Origin: Brachynemurus nebulosus
Taxonomy: Eukaryota > Arthropoda > Insecta > Neuroptera > Myrmeleontidae
Assembly: GCA_035578155.1 (NCBI GenBank)
Contig: JAPWDM010000004.1
Span: 37,892,803 to 37,956,802 of the forward strand
Direction of reading: 5' to 3'
Length of the DNA stretch: 64,000 bases
Part shown: one piece after another, positions 22,780-34,988 of the stretch
How positions within the stretch are numbered: the first letter of the stretch is position 1
Layout: the number at the start of each line of letters is the position of its first letter
Notes under the pieces: generated by a model
Databases searched by the model: none
Told to the model about the DNA's origin: nothing
The model's input: only the letters and a program-made list of their open reading frames with translations
Program-made: the position numbers and the translations under genes

Positions 22780-23370
22780 CCCAGAATTAACGTAGAGGGT
22801 AAAAATTTGGTGTGTTGATAGAGTTCATACCTAGATTGTTCTTTTTGGAGGTTTTAATATTTGACGCCCACCCCCTCATTTTTAAGCTACATTTTCATGC
22901 TTTTTCGATGTTTCCGAAGTTTGTACCACTCGGACAGGTCACCCAAATAAACCTAGAGGGCTGAAATTTTGTATTCGGATTGAGTTAGTATCAAGGGGGT
23001 GCCTTTTGGGAGTCTCGACTTTTAACCCTTACCTCCACCTTTTTATACCAAAAAGAACATGATTTTTCTTGTTTTTTAACAGTTTCGTTCGGGTCAAAAT
23101 CTCCCCAAATAAACTTAGAGGGTTGAAATTTTCTGTACAGGTTCAGTCAATAGCCGGCCACTGCTTTTTGGAGGTTTCAACTTTTAACCCTTACCCCCAC
23201 GATTTTTACGCCAATATTTCCTTGATTTTCCTGCTTTTTTTCTAACACGTCTAGAGACTCTCTAAGGAAAACTGGACAGCTGAAATTTTGTACGTGTATT
23301 GAGTTAGTATCCAGCTAGTGCCTTTTAGGGATTCCACATTACTTTTCCCCCCCACTTCTCCAATTTTTAC
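22780..23370. repeat. Diverged tandem array, ~160-bp unit
   Basis: The block AGAGGGCTGAAATTTTGTA recurs at about 22955, 23115 and 23275. Each copy is followed by GTGCCTTTTGG, then CTTTTAACCCTTACC and an ATTTTTA-rich part. A more diverged unit starts at about 22785, and a related GAGCTGAAATTT at 22510 hints at an older, longer array. Confidence 0.7.
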
Positions 23371-25479
23371 ATTGGAATTACATGGTATTGTTAAATGTAT
23401 TTTAAATGCTTTATTTTGATTCTAATACAAGCAGGCGTATAGTAATTTTAAAAATTTTCTAAAAAAAAATGAACTTTTTTTTTAACAAATGCAATACATA
23501 AATATTAAGTAATTTAAAAATGTTATTAATGTCACTGTTTATTTTTATAAAGTAGGAATTTTGGATTTTTATTTATAAAATAGAAATTTTGGATTTTTTT
23601 GGAAAGAAAAAATATCTTCATAGAGGCCTTCCAGTTTACTATTTAAGGTCCTTTTTTAATATTTAAAAATAAAACACAAAGGCAATTGGCGGATAAGCAT
23701 GGGTAGGAATGCCCTCGTACGAATTGTGTTGGCTTTTTTCCTGCTAACTGCTATCGGTACAAAATTGAAATTTACTGACATTCAGCCCTTAAAAACTTAA
23801 AACCTTTTTTTAAAGCCCCAATCAGCCAGACACTCATCATCAGTTTTGAAACCACCAAAATGACAAATCGCTTGTTGACATTGAATACCGAAGACGAAGG
23901 GAAAAATTCGACTTCCGTGATGGGGCCCCGCTGCTCACGGCGTTTTTTTTTTTAAATATCACGTTCATGTTCGCAATGTTGATAGTTGATCATTAAAATT
24001 TTTTATTGAATCAGCAATAAAAATGGCGTGTTATGACTTTTATTTTTGAATTTTTAACTATAAACTAATAACATTTTTATTATGTAATATTCACGTTTGT
24101 TTGCATAAATATATCAATTTACTACGGCTAGTACCAAACTACCAAGCTGGTCTTTGCTACGAGCAATTGTACCTCTGAAAATAAGATGCGTAGTGACCAT
24201 CGGTCGAAACAGAAATTAAAAAGTAATCGATAGAAACATCGATTTTTATTGGCATTTGTAAAATTTACGTGTTAATTTCGTTACATATTGTTTTTGCTAT
24301 TTCAAAATACTTATATTTTCCTTTTGCTCGTCTTTCTCAAAATTTGTTGGGAAAGTTATTCGTATCAAAATTTCTATTTTGACGAAAATATTAATTAACG
24401 ATTTTTTAACGCTACTTACTTTTTTTGGAATAAATAAAAATTGTTTTTCAGTTATTAATGAAAACATTTTTAATTATTACAATTATAAATACAGGTACAG
24501 GGTTCATATTTTTTTAATTTTTATATTTTCAGATTTGAAAAAATATTTGTTGCTACGTAATACTTAAGGAGGCTTATTGTTACAAATAAAATGAGGGAAG
24601 TTAGTTGAAGCCAACTAAAATAAATAGATTGTATAATAAAAAAAAATTATTTCAATTTAGAAGCCAGTATTACCTTACTATTAAAAAAAAAATGCAGTGT
24701 ATGAGAAAATTGTATGTAGTTTGATGGAAAATGGAGAATTTTTGTTATATTCTAATGAAAGATTTTGCTGTTTCAAATTGATTTAGAAATGTGTTGTTAA
24801 AGAAAACTTATTTTTTGGAGTAAATAAACAATCCAGATCTGGCAACGTCACACTAAATAAAGTGTGGCGAAATACCCAGAAATGAACTAATTTTTTACAT
24901 AACATAAAGTTACGGTTTAACATAAAAAAAATTTTCAATGACGAAAATTACGGAAATGGCGGCAATTTTTCCAAATTATAGAAAAACTGGACCTTAGAAA
25001 CTAATCCAGCTTTTTTAAACTGCCTTCCGTTCGAAGTTCGTCGCCAAAGTACTCGGCTAAGTTGTGCGAGGTCCGAGTAACGACACCACACTCTCGTAAA
25101 ATTTTTCCGAGAATTTCAGTAACGTAGACTGTATAAACGTACACTCGAAAATATCGGAACAAAATTCAAATATCGGAATAAAATTTTTAAAAAATCGAAA
25201 TACACCTGTCGTAACATCTGAATAACAGTGGATTTCCAAAGAATAGACATTAGCGGATCTCTTATAACGGTGTAGAATAGAATAAATATATTTTTTTCAA
25301 AAAACGGTACAATATTTTAGAAAGATTTTTATGTACATATATAATACATGGCTTAAATCTAGGTACCTACAACTAGTGCTTAACCCTAACCTAACATGTA
25401 CAATACTAAATAATTACAATACATGAAAAAACTTAATTAATAGTGACTCGATACAAAGGAAAATTTTCAAAAAACCTTT
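23371..25479. other. AT-rich non-coding stretch
   Basis: It contains one GC-rich 28-mer at 23915-23942 (listed separately). Otherwise I see nothing that can be assigned. Confidence 0.45.
23915..23942 (+). repeat. GC-rich quasi-palindrome, inverted copy at window end
   Basis: This 28-bp stretch starts CCGTGATGGGGCCCC and ends CTCACGGCG. Its exact reverse complement is at 63972-63999. The outer six bases (CCGTGA/TCACGG) are themselves inverted repeats. A following T-run is present in both copies, so it may be the terminus of a dispersed element. Confidence 0.7.
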
Positions 25480-25830
25480 AAACATGAATAATTAAAAATA
25501 AAACTCTTATAACAACTTATATTCGTCTTAAATAGTTTAGCTCTTTAACAGTGAAAAAATTTTCAAAATCGGTTGAGTAAATAACTTTTAGCGCTTCTAA
25601 ATCCCCAAGATCCTGGTACATCTTATATAATATAGTCTATATCCATTTAAAATACTTTAGCTTTTTAATAGTGAAAAAAATTACAAAATCGGTTGCGTGG
25701 TTTATTTTGGCGCTTTTGAGACCCTAGGACCCTGGCGTACCTTATATAACATTACCTGTTTCCATCTAAAATAGTTTGGCACACTAAGAGTGAAAATTTT
25801 TTTAAAATCGGTGATAACCCGTTCTTAGAA
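25480..25830 (+). repeat. ~120-bp satellite, three units
   Basis: The anchor TTTCAAAATCGGT recurs with a spacing of about 120 bp (near 25560, 25680 and 25800). Each unit continues through TTTTGGCGCTTTTGAGACCC, then CCTGG, then ATCTAAAATAGTTTAGCTC. The same monomer forms the larger array at 36090-38031. Confidence 0.8.
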
Positions 25831-25867
25831 AGTTAAGTTATTAATTTAGTTATATTACGTATATATA

Positions 25868-28694
25868 AAAAGGGTCTCGCCGGGTAAGCTTATGTGATTT
25901 CGGCCCAGCGGCTTTTTCGGCTATTTTTTTTTTGATGAATGTTGCTTATGGTCAATAATGTTCGAAAATATAGGTATTAGACCTCTACCCCTTATATTGT
26001 CAGAGATATGGGTATAACAACCCTTAATTTTAAAATTTTCTTTCTTCAAAGCTACTGAAGATAATTAAATGAAATTAACAGAGAATATTGACATAAATTT
26101 ATATTACATATTTTTTTACATTCGTATGACGTCATTTACTACATTAAAATAATAATTGAATTTTGAGCGTGCGTGTTTCAGACCAACCCGTTGAGTGGCA
26201 CCTACCAAAAAATATATATGTTATTTGGCTCTAACATAGTTATCGTTTGTAGAAATTTCAGCAAGGTCAGATTGGTGGAAGGTGTCTTAAAAAAATATAA
26301 ATTCAGGTTAAGTAACAATAAGACACCCCCACGAAAAAAAACCAAGATCGTGATTTGGATGACTGACTATGGTATTTCTGTGCATTTTTTGACTGTGAGT
26401 GCGAATCTGGGGTCAAGAAAATTCTTATACCCCTTAAATTTTTGTATAGAGCCACAAATATCCCTTAAGTAGGTGTAAAGTTATAGATATCAATATCATT
26501 ATTACAGAAAGGAATATCAATAGGCATTTTACAATCTTCGTGCCCTTATATTATTGCCAGGGACTGCACCAAGGGTGTAACATTTACCGAAAGAGTTGAT
26601 TCGCCCTCTACAACTCTTTTAAATCTCTCTGGCCATAGATTTACAAGTGCATCTTTCTGATCTTAAAAGGTTTTCTAATACTTCTTCTGAATTTTTGTTT
26701 TTGGAGGTGGCGGGTCCAACCCCTTAGATAATTACGGTTAAGGCAATTGAGGGTTGTTCTGCTTAGTGTGAAATAAAAACCAGAAAAATATTCTCTCTTA
26801 CATCTTCCTCCACTTTCAGCAGAGGGTAATTTTCACCTCTTTAAGAGGTTAATATTTCGACTATGTTCATTCTATACCATCTTACCCATACATTTCCAAG
26901 AGCTCGTAAGCAGAAGCTACCATAACGTAAATCTATGATCAGATTAGTATAAAAGGGGTGCAAGGGGGTACCAAACCCTTCGGTGGTGTTACAGCCTTGG
27001 CGGAGCCCTTGGCAATAATATAAGGGCACGAGGATTGTAAAATGCCTATTCAAATTCCTTTCTGTAATAATGATATTGATATTCATAACTTTACACCTAC
27101 TTAAGGGTTATTTGTGGCTCTATACAAAAATTTGAGGTGTACACGAATTTTCTTGACCTCAGATTCACACTCAGAGTCGAAAAATGCAAAGAAATACCAT
27201 AGTCAGTCAGCCAAATCACGACCTTGGTTTTTTTTGTGGGGGTGTCTTATTGTTACTTAACCTGAATTTATATTTTTTTAAGACACCTTCCACCAATCTG
27301 ACCTTTCTGAAATTTCTACATACACTGAGAAAAAAATACAGTAATTTTTACTGAAATTTCTGGTAAAAAATTACTGAGCTCTCTGGTAATGCGGACATAA
27401 GTGACAGGCTAAGCAAAAAATACGATAATTTATAGTAAAAATTTTAAATTATCCTATAGCGCAGTAAAAATTACCGTATTATTTATAAATAAGGCTTTTT
27501 TTTATTTATTAATAAATAATTGAATTAAAATAGTTTAAAAGGATATTGATAGAAGGGTAAGCATTAAAATCAAATTATTAATATAGAAAAAATTTTTTGT
27601 GGTTTTTTATTATTTGTGGAAAAAAATATATAAATTCTTTATTTGACATATTACATGATAAAACAATAGGCACATTACAATAATTTGTATAAAAACATAT
27701 TTCAATTAACATATCAAAACTAAACAAAAATTCATGAAACACAACAATTTTTTGTTTTAAAAATTTATTATAAAAAAAATAACACTATATAAACATCCAG
27801 TCACCTTGGCTATTGAACATTTGAACAACTAAACGAACAAACTGGGGAGTCCTGGTTACTTGCTGTCTGTCTGAAGTCGTGTTGGCCGTGTTAGACAATG
27901 CTCGGTGCTATTGCGCATGCTTGTTTTGCTTGCGCATGCTTGTTATTCTCAGTTTATGTGATGCTTGGCTATGCAGTGGTGTGTGACAAATAACAAATGC
28001 ACAACGACTCAGTAAAAATTATTCATATGTCCAGATAATTTTACAAAAAATTAAGTAAATTTTCCCGGTGTCCACTTGAAATTTTACTAGCCCATCGAAT
28101 TTTACGCAGCTGTATAGGAAAAATTCTTAAGGTGTATAGGAAAAATTCTTAAGGTGTACAGGAAAAATTTTCAAATTAATCGTAAAAAATAATGTTTGAA
28201 ACGCATTTTTTTATATTTTTGCTTAATAATTTCCTACGGACTAGTCACTTAAGACTCGTTTACCGGAGGCAGCTCAGTAATTTTTACTGGAGTTTTTTCT
28301 CTGTGTACAATAACTATGTTAGATCCAAATAACATATATATTTTTTGGTAGGTGTCACTCAAGGGGTTGGTCTAAAACGCGCACCCTCAAAAATTCAATT
28401 ATTATTTTAATGTAGTAAATGACGTCATACGAATGTAAAAAAATTATATAATAATATAATACTACTTTATGTCGACCTTCTCTATTAATTTCATATAATT
28501 ATCTTCAATGGTTTTGAAGAAAAAAAATTTTATAATTAAGGGCTGTTACACCCCATATCTCTGACAATATAGGCGGTAGAGGTCTAATACCTATATTTTC
28601 CAACATTACTCACCATAAGCAACATTCGTGAAAACGAATAGCCGAAAAAGCCGCTAGGCCGAAATCACATATGCTTTCCCGGCGAGACCCTTTT
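25868..28694. mobile_element. Large palindromic element split by a later insertion
   Basis: The outer ends AAAAGGGTCTCGCC (25868-25881) and their inverse (28681-28694) are followed by about 700-bp arms that are inverted copies. The left arm ends near 26585 and the right arm starts near 26985, leaving a 400-bp centre. The right arm is interrupted by the TA-flanked element 27323-28305. No protein is encoded. Both arms include GTGTCTTATTGTTACTTAACC and TGACGTCAT blocks. Confidence 0.75.
27323..28305. mobile_element. TIR element with CACTGAGAAAAAA ends, TA duplication
   Basis: The left end reads CACTGAGAAAAAAATACAGT and the inverted right end reads CACAGAGAAAAAACTCCAGT. TA occurs at 27321-27322 and 28306-28307. 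The uninterrupted opposite arm of the host palindrome acts as an empty site: removing the element plus one TA gives a 20-bp stretch that aligns with it without a gap. Inside are three 20-bp tandem units around TAGGAAAAATTCTTAAGGTG at about 28108-28170. No frame is present. Confidence 0.85.
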
Positions 28695-30259
28695 ACTGAA
28701 GGTCACCTTTGGTTTCTCGAGGCCTCAAAACAGATTTCTGTCATAGCCCTAGGTTCATACCGTTCATACCGTGAGAGCTGCTGTAATAGCTGAATTTCCT
28801 TCCTGAAAAAATTTTAAAAATACAAGATAATATAATAATTTTACAACACGTTCGTTTTATATTTAACATTTCATTTGAACATTTTTGAATTTTAAAATAT
28901 TTTAACATTTTACGGATACAGGTAAGTAGGTGTATATTGTAACCTCCAATTTATTAGTTGGAAAATGATGTCGTGTAGGTACCGCTTTTTTCAAGAGCGC
29001 TTTTTTCTTCTTTTTTTGGATGTATACATATAAGCTGTTGAATAATTTTTAAATAAATTTTATAAAACAAGTTGTTTATTTATGTATTTTTAAAAAAATG
29101 CTCAACACAATATAATACTTGTAAAGTCCCAGTAAGTTTATTTACAAGCGCTACGGAAATTCAAATACGCGCAACGATGAATAGGTAAAAGCTCCATAAA
29201 AGGAAGAGTACAATTTCTTGATTTATTTACGCATTTTTAATACAAACAACATCAACTAATTTTCACATTTTAATATCTTTATTCTTTATTCTTCTGCTCG
29301 CCGGTTGCTTCCGTTAGTAATAAAATTTGTGTAATTCCGGTGTTTGCTGGTTTACAAGAAAATTTATTATTATGAAAAAACAATTATAATTAATTAACCC
29401 ATAAAAGTTAATTTTACTTTGAGATGAATGAATTTTTTTATTTTTTTTTTATTTTATTTTAATTAACAACAGCCAGAGATAGAATTATGAATTTTATATG
29501 GTTCAATATTTAATGTATATTCTTGTCAAACTGATGGCTAGATAAGTGGTTCCCAAACTGTTAGCAGTATACCCTAAATCTGCGAATCTGTTGGTAGTAC
29601 CCAAAATCGTAGAGAACTGAAGTGGACTTTACAGTGGTAACTAATCCGGACCCTCAATCCTGACTGAATTTTAAAATAAAATAAAATTTAATGCAAAGAT
29701 TACCAGAGCGTACGAAATTCCTACAGAGCAACTCAAATGACACTTGTTAGTTTTGAACATAACTCTGTTATTGTTTCACCGATTTTAGATATTTTCTGTT
29801 AAAATATTCAGAAGGTTATGACGAAAAATATGACAAAGCCAAAAAATAAAAAAAAAAAAATTAAATAATAAATAAGAACAATTGAAAGCACTAATTTTAC
29901 TTATATAGTATAAAAAATTATTATTGTAACAGCTAACTTAAAAGATGTAGCCGGAGAGCCAGCCGCATGCAAAACCTTGCAAAATTATTTTTTCCATCGC
30001 GTAGCCACACTTAGCCATGCCGGCGACATATGCCGTTTCATAATGATAACTTTGTAACTTTCAATTTGGTATAAGTGTGAAAATCGTATCAAATTCCCTT
30101 TTTCTATGCAAGCCTACGCAAGAAACTTAATTTTCGATATAAAAGCCATGCGAGCGGAACTCAAATTTATCCTTAAATTTCTTAAAATTTTCATATCTTT
30201 CAATACTCCCCGAGGCATAAGTGCGAAAATCGCGGAAGGTTTTCTGTTATTATTTCCCG
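28695..30259. other. AT-rich stretch with one dispersed repeat fragment
   Basis: 28725-28800 resembles the GGGCTC...GTAATAGCTGAATTTC repeat that flanks the big nest at 38880 and 63347. Nothing else is recognised. Confidence 0.4.
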
Positions 30260-30785
30260 GTCTATATGTATAATATATACGAGTATGAACGTTTTTTTGT
30301 GAGTAACTAGTACTATTCCAAACCTAAAATGAGCCCCCTTTAAAATTGACATATTTTGCCCGCAAGATAAGAAACTGACATCACTTTCGGTTATAGTTTT
30401 GTTATGTCATCAAATATATTGATGATATTTACACCAAAATGAAGGTTACAACATGCAAAATGAAGATATCGAGGACTAAAGCCTTAGTAATTCGCAACAC
30501 TGAGGCCGCCTTCATTGAAATTTTTTTTTTTCAGTGAAGGCAGCCTTAGTGTTGCAAATTGCTAAGGCCTGGCAGCCCTCAATATTTTTATTTTGCACCT
30601 CGAAACCTTCATTTCTGTGTAAGGTATTTGATGGCGTAACAAAACTATAACCGGAAGTGACGTTAGATTTTTATCATGCTGTCAAAATTTGGAAATTTTA
30701 AAGGAGGCTGCCTTTAGGTCTGGGATAATACTAGGTACTTACTCACAAAAAATCGTTCATGTATCTTATACATAAGTTTTGCATA
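30260..30785. repeat. Long hairpin / foldback (~240-bp arms)
   Basis: The arms converge on a T12 loop at about 30520-30530. Inverted blocks include GTTATAGTTTTGTTA, CTTCATTTTGGTGT-like, and GGCAGCCTTAGTGTTGC near the centre. The outer ends share TGTATA...CATGAACG with TGAGTAA. The arms are diverged but align throughout. No TSD could be fixed. Confidence 0.75.
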
Positions 30786-31549
30786 CGACGGACTCTTGGG
30801 CTAATAGCTTTTTTCCATTTAAATATTATAAACCTTTACTTCACGTAAAAATTTCAATTTTTTAAAGAAAGACTAATATAAGAAAAAGATCTGACGCATT
30901 TTTATAATTCAAGGTAGCCCTATGGCAAGTGATAGTATTCACCTAGTACTTATTATGTTCATTGGGAAACATTAAAATAGGAAAAGTCCGCCTAATCTAT
31001 AGTGTGTTTAAATACCTTTTCCTATTATTGTACTAAAAGTGCGATGAATTTTGTACATACAGTACAATCATCATCCAATTTACTTTAAAACGTCAATGAT
31101 ACTTAACTGTGTTACTACAAAATACTATTTAAACTTGGTACGTACATATATAGTCAGTTCTGTATATGTAACACATATGAAATCAGTGTTATATAATATC
31201 TCTTACAAGCTAACTCTCCTTATATACTTACTTACGTTTTAGATAAATAACAAAAGTTAGTACTCTAGGTTGCTGCTTTGTTCTTTAACTATAATCTAGT
31301 TCACAATCTCTGTGTACCGATGTCTATTATATTTATCTATTTTGTACACATATGTATATAAGTTACATTATAAAATTAATACGAAGCTTTAGCTTTCTTT
31401 AGAAAGAATGAAATATAAGATACAGTGCATGTAAGTGTAGTATGTGTAGTTTAACACAAGTAATTTCGACTCAAATTAAGGTATATGAAAACTCTAACAA
31501 GTAACATTACCCAACTAAAGCCCGCATCACACGACGCTTGTTTTCGTGA
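30786..31549. other. AT-rich non-coding stretch
   Basis: No feature recognised. Confidence 0.45.
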
Positions 31550-31552
31550 TAA

Positions 31553-32109
31553 GCCCGATTTATACAATAGTGCCGATATCGATGCGCTTCTGCTCCCCTA
31601 TCGCTTCGATATAATCTTGTTGTGTTCACATTACAGTGTTGATACCATGCTGGTACCTATTCGTTCTCCATTCACACTATAGTGTAGCTCTCGTTCCACT
31701 CTCGCTCTGCTTTCGCTCCGATAAAATTTTCTTTCCATATTTTAAACACTATTTTATTAGAAGAACATAATATCATAACACATCTATTAGTTAATTAGTA
31801 ATAGATATTCTAATGTAGTAGCAAGACGTAGCATCGTTGTGTTGTATTATGTTTTCCTAATACAATAATTTTCAAATAAATGAAGAAGACTGAGAAACGG
31901 ATATATAAACGATATCGCTCTGATACCACTCCGATAAGATATTATCTGAGTGGTATTGATATTGGAATGGGAGCGAACCGTGACTGATATCGGACCGATA
32001 TCGGAGCGATGATGTGCATACACTCATTGTTTATTGTGTAAGAATATTTTATCGAATCGGGAGCGTAGCGATATCGTACCGAGAGTGGAGTGATAATGTG
32101 GATCGGGCC
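31553..32109. mobile_element. PIF/Harbinger-like MITE with CGATATCG motifs (557 bp)
   Basis: The left end reads GCCCGATTTATACAATAG and the inverted right end reads GGCCCGATCCACATTATC. They are flanked by TAA at 31550-31552 and 32110-32112. A TAA/TTA 3-bp duplication is typical of PIF/Harbinger. The palindrome CGATATCG or close variants occurs many times (about 31573, 31605, 31911, 31999, 32070). An outer pair AAGCCCGCATCACACG (31518) and inverted AAGCCCGCATGCAG (32190) suggests the element sits inside an older relative. Confidence 0.65.
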
Positions 32110-32112
32110 TAA

Positions 32113-33251
32113 ATCGCTTGATTGGATTTCTGATGGCAGTTTTGCTTGCTACGCTGCTAGACAGTGACGTCACTGATGGCTCTGCTGCATGCGGGCTTGC
32201 CTGATTTTGGTGATAGATCCCTTATTTTTTATGCTGGGTTACCTGCTAGCTTAAACGTTGAGCCAACCATAAGACCGAATTTTGTCACGTGGTCTTAATC
32301 AGTATTAATTATATGTACGTGAATATACATCGTGTGCATGGTGTACATGTCAATTGTCAACTATTGGACAATTATTTTATATAGTTAATGGTGCAATTAC
32401 ATATGAACGATAACGAACTAAATAAAATTAGTTTTCACTTTTCTTTTATTTCTATATACTTGTCATTAAAAATGTATCAACAGCAATTCTTTTCCTTTTT
32501 CTTTCCTTTTATTTCTTAATATATCTGTTATTAAAAATGTAGCAACAACAATTCTACTACGAAAAATAATCTAAGTAATAATAGTTTACATGTCACTGAT
32601 AATTAATGAATTGAAACTAGCAGCGCTCCCTGCTAAACTACAAGCATCATGTGCGGCAGGCTTTATACTCACCGATTTGAGTGAAAATTATCATACTTAT
32701 TAAATAGTAAAAAATATTAAATACGTGTTTTTTTTTTAAACTAAATGCGCTTTTTAGGGGTAGAAGGCATCCTTCAACATCTGGAGATGGAAACAGTTAT
32801 GGCAAATTATTTCTGAAGCGATAAATATTCTAAAAAAAGTGCTTAGAATCAAAGTTATAAAGTTCAAAGTGATGCACTTAATGGCGACTTAAATTTGGAA
32901 ATAATAATTAGTCGTTACCGGACTTTGACCACATACCGTATCTATAATCAGTAATTTTATGCGTTGACTCAATCTGTCTTCACAATTGATTTGTTGCATT
33001 ATTTTCCACAAAATAAAAAAAAGAAAAACCTAACGTAATAGGAAAATAGGCGGGAGCTTATAGAAAAAATTAGGAGAAAAATTTTTGTAAGTAATTTCAG
33101 AATAGATGTAAAGATAAGGAAACATAAAATGTCACTCTAATTGTAAGTTAAAATTTGGAAATTTTCAAATTTTTTAAATTTTTATTACTGCTCTGGAATT
33201 ACTAGGATACTACAGGCACAAAAAGAGTTTAAAATAAGCAGCTAGACGGAA
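32113..33251. other. AT-rich non-coding stretch
   Basis: It includes the right-hand part of the older relative of the 31553 element (to about 32200). No coding feature is seen. Confidence 0.4.
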
Positions 33252-33443
33252 CATAGTGATTATGGACCACTGGGTAGTAAAGTCATAGTGATTGTGGACT
33301 ACTGAGTAGTAAAATCACAGTTAATATGAGTCACTGGATAGTAAGATCATAGTGATTATGAGCCACTGGATAGTAAAGTTATAGCGATTATGGACCATTA
33401 GGTCGTAAAGTCGTAATGATTAAGGATCATTTAATTCGTAAAA
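33252..33443 (+). repeat. 32-bp tandem array, six units
   Basis: The unit begins CATAGTGATTATGGACCACT and continues with a TAGTAAAGT ending. Six diverged copies follow head to tail. Confidence 0.85.
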
Positions 33444-33512
33444 TAAATTTTGATTTTTTTGTAACATTTGAGCGGAATGGTCTCTTTCCTTGCGCTTTGT
33501 TTTTGGTTTTTA

Positions 33513-33657
<145 letters not shown>

Positions 33658-33764
33658 AATCCTTCATCAGTCACTGACCCTAACCCCTTCGTTTCAGAAT
33701 GGGCAGAAATGGAAAATTTTTTCTGGCCAAATATATATTTCAGAATCGTTTAGTGAGCGATGCC

Positions 33765-34979
33765 GCGTATTTGGAAAATATACCCGTATTCAGAGGTCAG
33801 CGTATCTGAACTCGGGTATACATACATTCAATGTTTAATAAGCATAGTTCCATACTTGAAAATATACCCATTAAAAGCGCTGAGCTCGGGTATATTTTCA
33901 AACTCAATATTTAACAAGAATAGTATGAAAAACATACCCACTTTCAATTTATTGGTAAACAAATGGTTCAATCAAGTAGTTAAGGGAAAACAGCACTGTG
34001 ACGCCGCAAAAAATTGACAATTTTAGCGAATTCTTTTTGCAAATGTGAGTGAATATACGAGGGTCGAATTAAAAAGACTTTAATAAGTATCCATTTGTTC
34101 ATATAAAATTTTATAGAATAATATTAAATATTTGTACCTAAATGTGTTGCAAGTGCACCTAAAAAAATTCCAAATTATACCAACGATATTGCAATGATGA
34201 ATCATTTCGAATTAAAAGACGAAAAAAATTATTAAAATACATAATTGTTATGCATAGGTTTTTTTTTACATTTTTTTCATAAAATAGCAACGGATTCAAA
34301 AATTTTTCGTTTTGTTTTGTTTCCGTTTAATTTCGGTCTAAAATTTTCACAGTATATTCCCAATATATATTGTACTTTCGAATTAAACAAAAAAAAAAAT
34401 TTCGATTTTTTTAATCCAAATTACCAGACTACTACCTTAATTGCACCAAATATTTTTCAGCGGATTCGAATTCAAATAACATTATCCGCCCATATTCATA
34501 CGCTTTTGTAAAAAACCGTTCTGAATCTGTTTTGTTAATCCTTATTCAATTTTAAACGAATTTTGCACGTTTAACTTACTCGCTAACAATTAAGAATTAA
34601 GATAAGAAGAAGCTAAAAATTATTTCAAAAAATTGTAACGGTTTTTCTTATTTGCAACAAAGTAAGTCTTGTTTTAAATCATATGTGCATATTTTTTTTT
34701 ATGAAGATCGAGTATAAATTACAGTTAAAATAAGTTTGAAAATATACCTTGTTAGATATATTTTTAACTACATATAAGATTATACTAATTTATTGTCGGG
34801 TATATATTCAAATTCTCATAGTAGTATTCTTGTACTTGAAAATATACCCGATTTTTGCTCTGAAATGAGGTATATTTTAAAGAGACATTTTAATAGTTTC
34901 TGTTTTGTAAATTATACCCGATCCTAGATCGGTCAGTGACGTCACAAGCTCTGACTTCGGGTATATTTTCAAAATACGC
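33765..34979. mobile_element. TIR element with GGGTATATTTTCAA motifs, 8-9 bp duplication
   Basis: The ends GCGTATTTGGAAAATATACCC and inverted GCGTATTTTGAAAATATACC agree over about 30 bp. The direct repeat AGCGATGCC lies at 33756-33764 and 34980-34988. The motif TTGAAAATATACCC in either orientation recurs at 33771, 33856, 33888, 34796, 34836 and 34958. A 9-bp duplication with G-start TIRs would fit a Mutator-like element, and 8 bp could fit other groups. No transposase is present. Confidence 0.7.
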
Positions 34980-34988
34980 AGCGATGCC

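Noticed and set aside
31485..31682. 65-codon frame
   Set aside because: It runs across the end of a MITE and its flanking duplication.
33252..33443. CRISPR-like array
   Set aside because: The repeats are head to tail without spacers, and the genome is eukaryotic.
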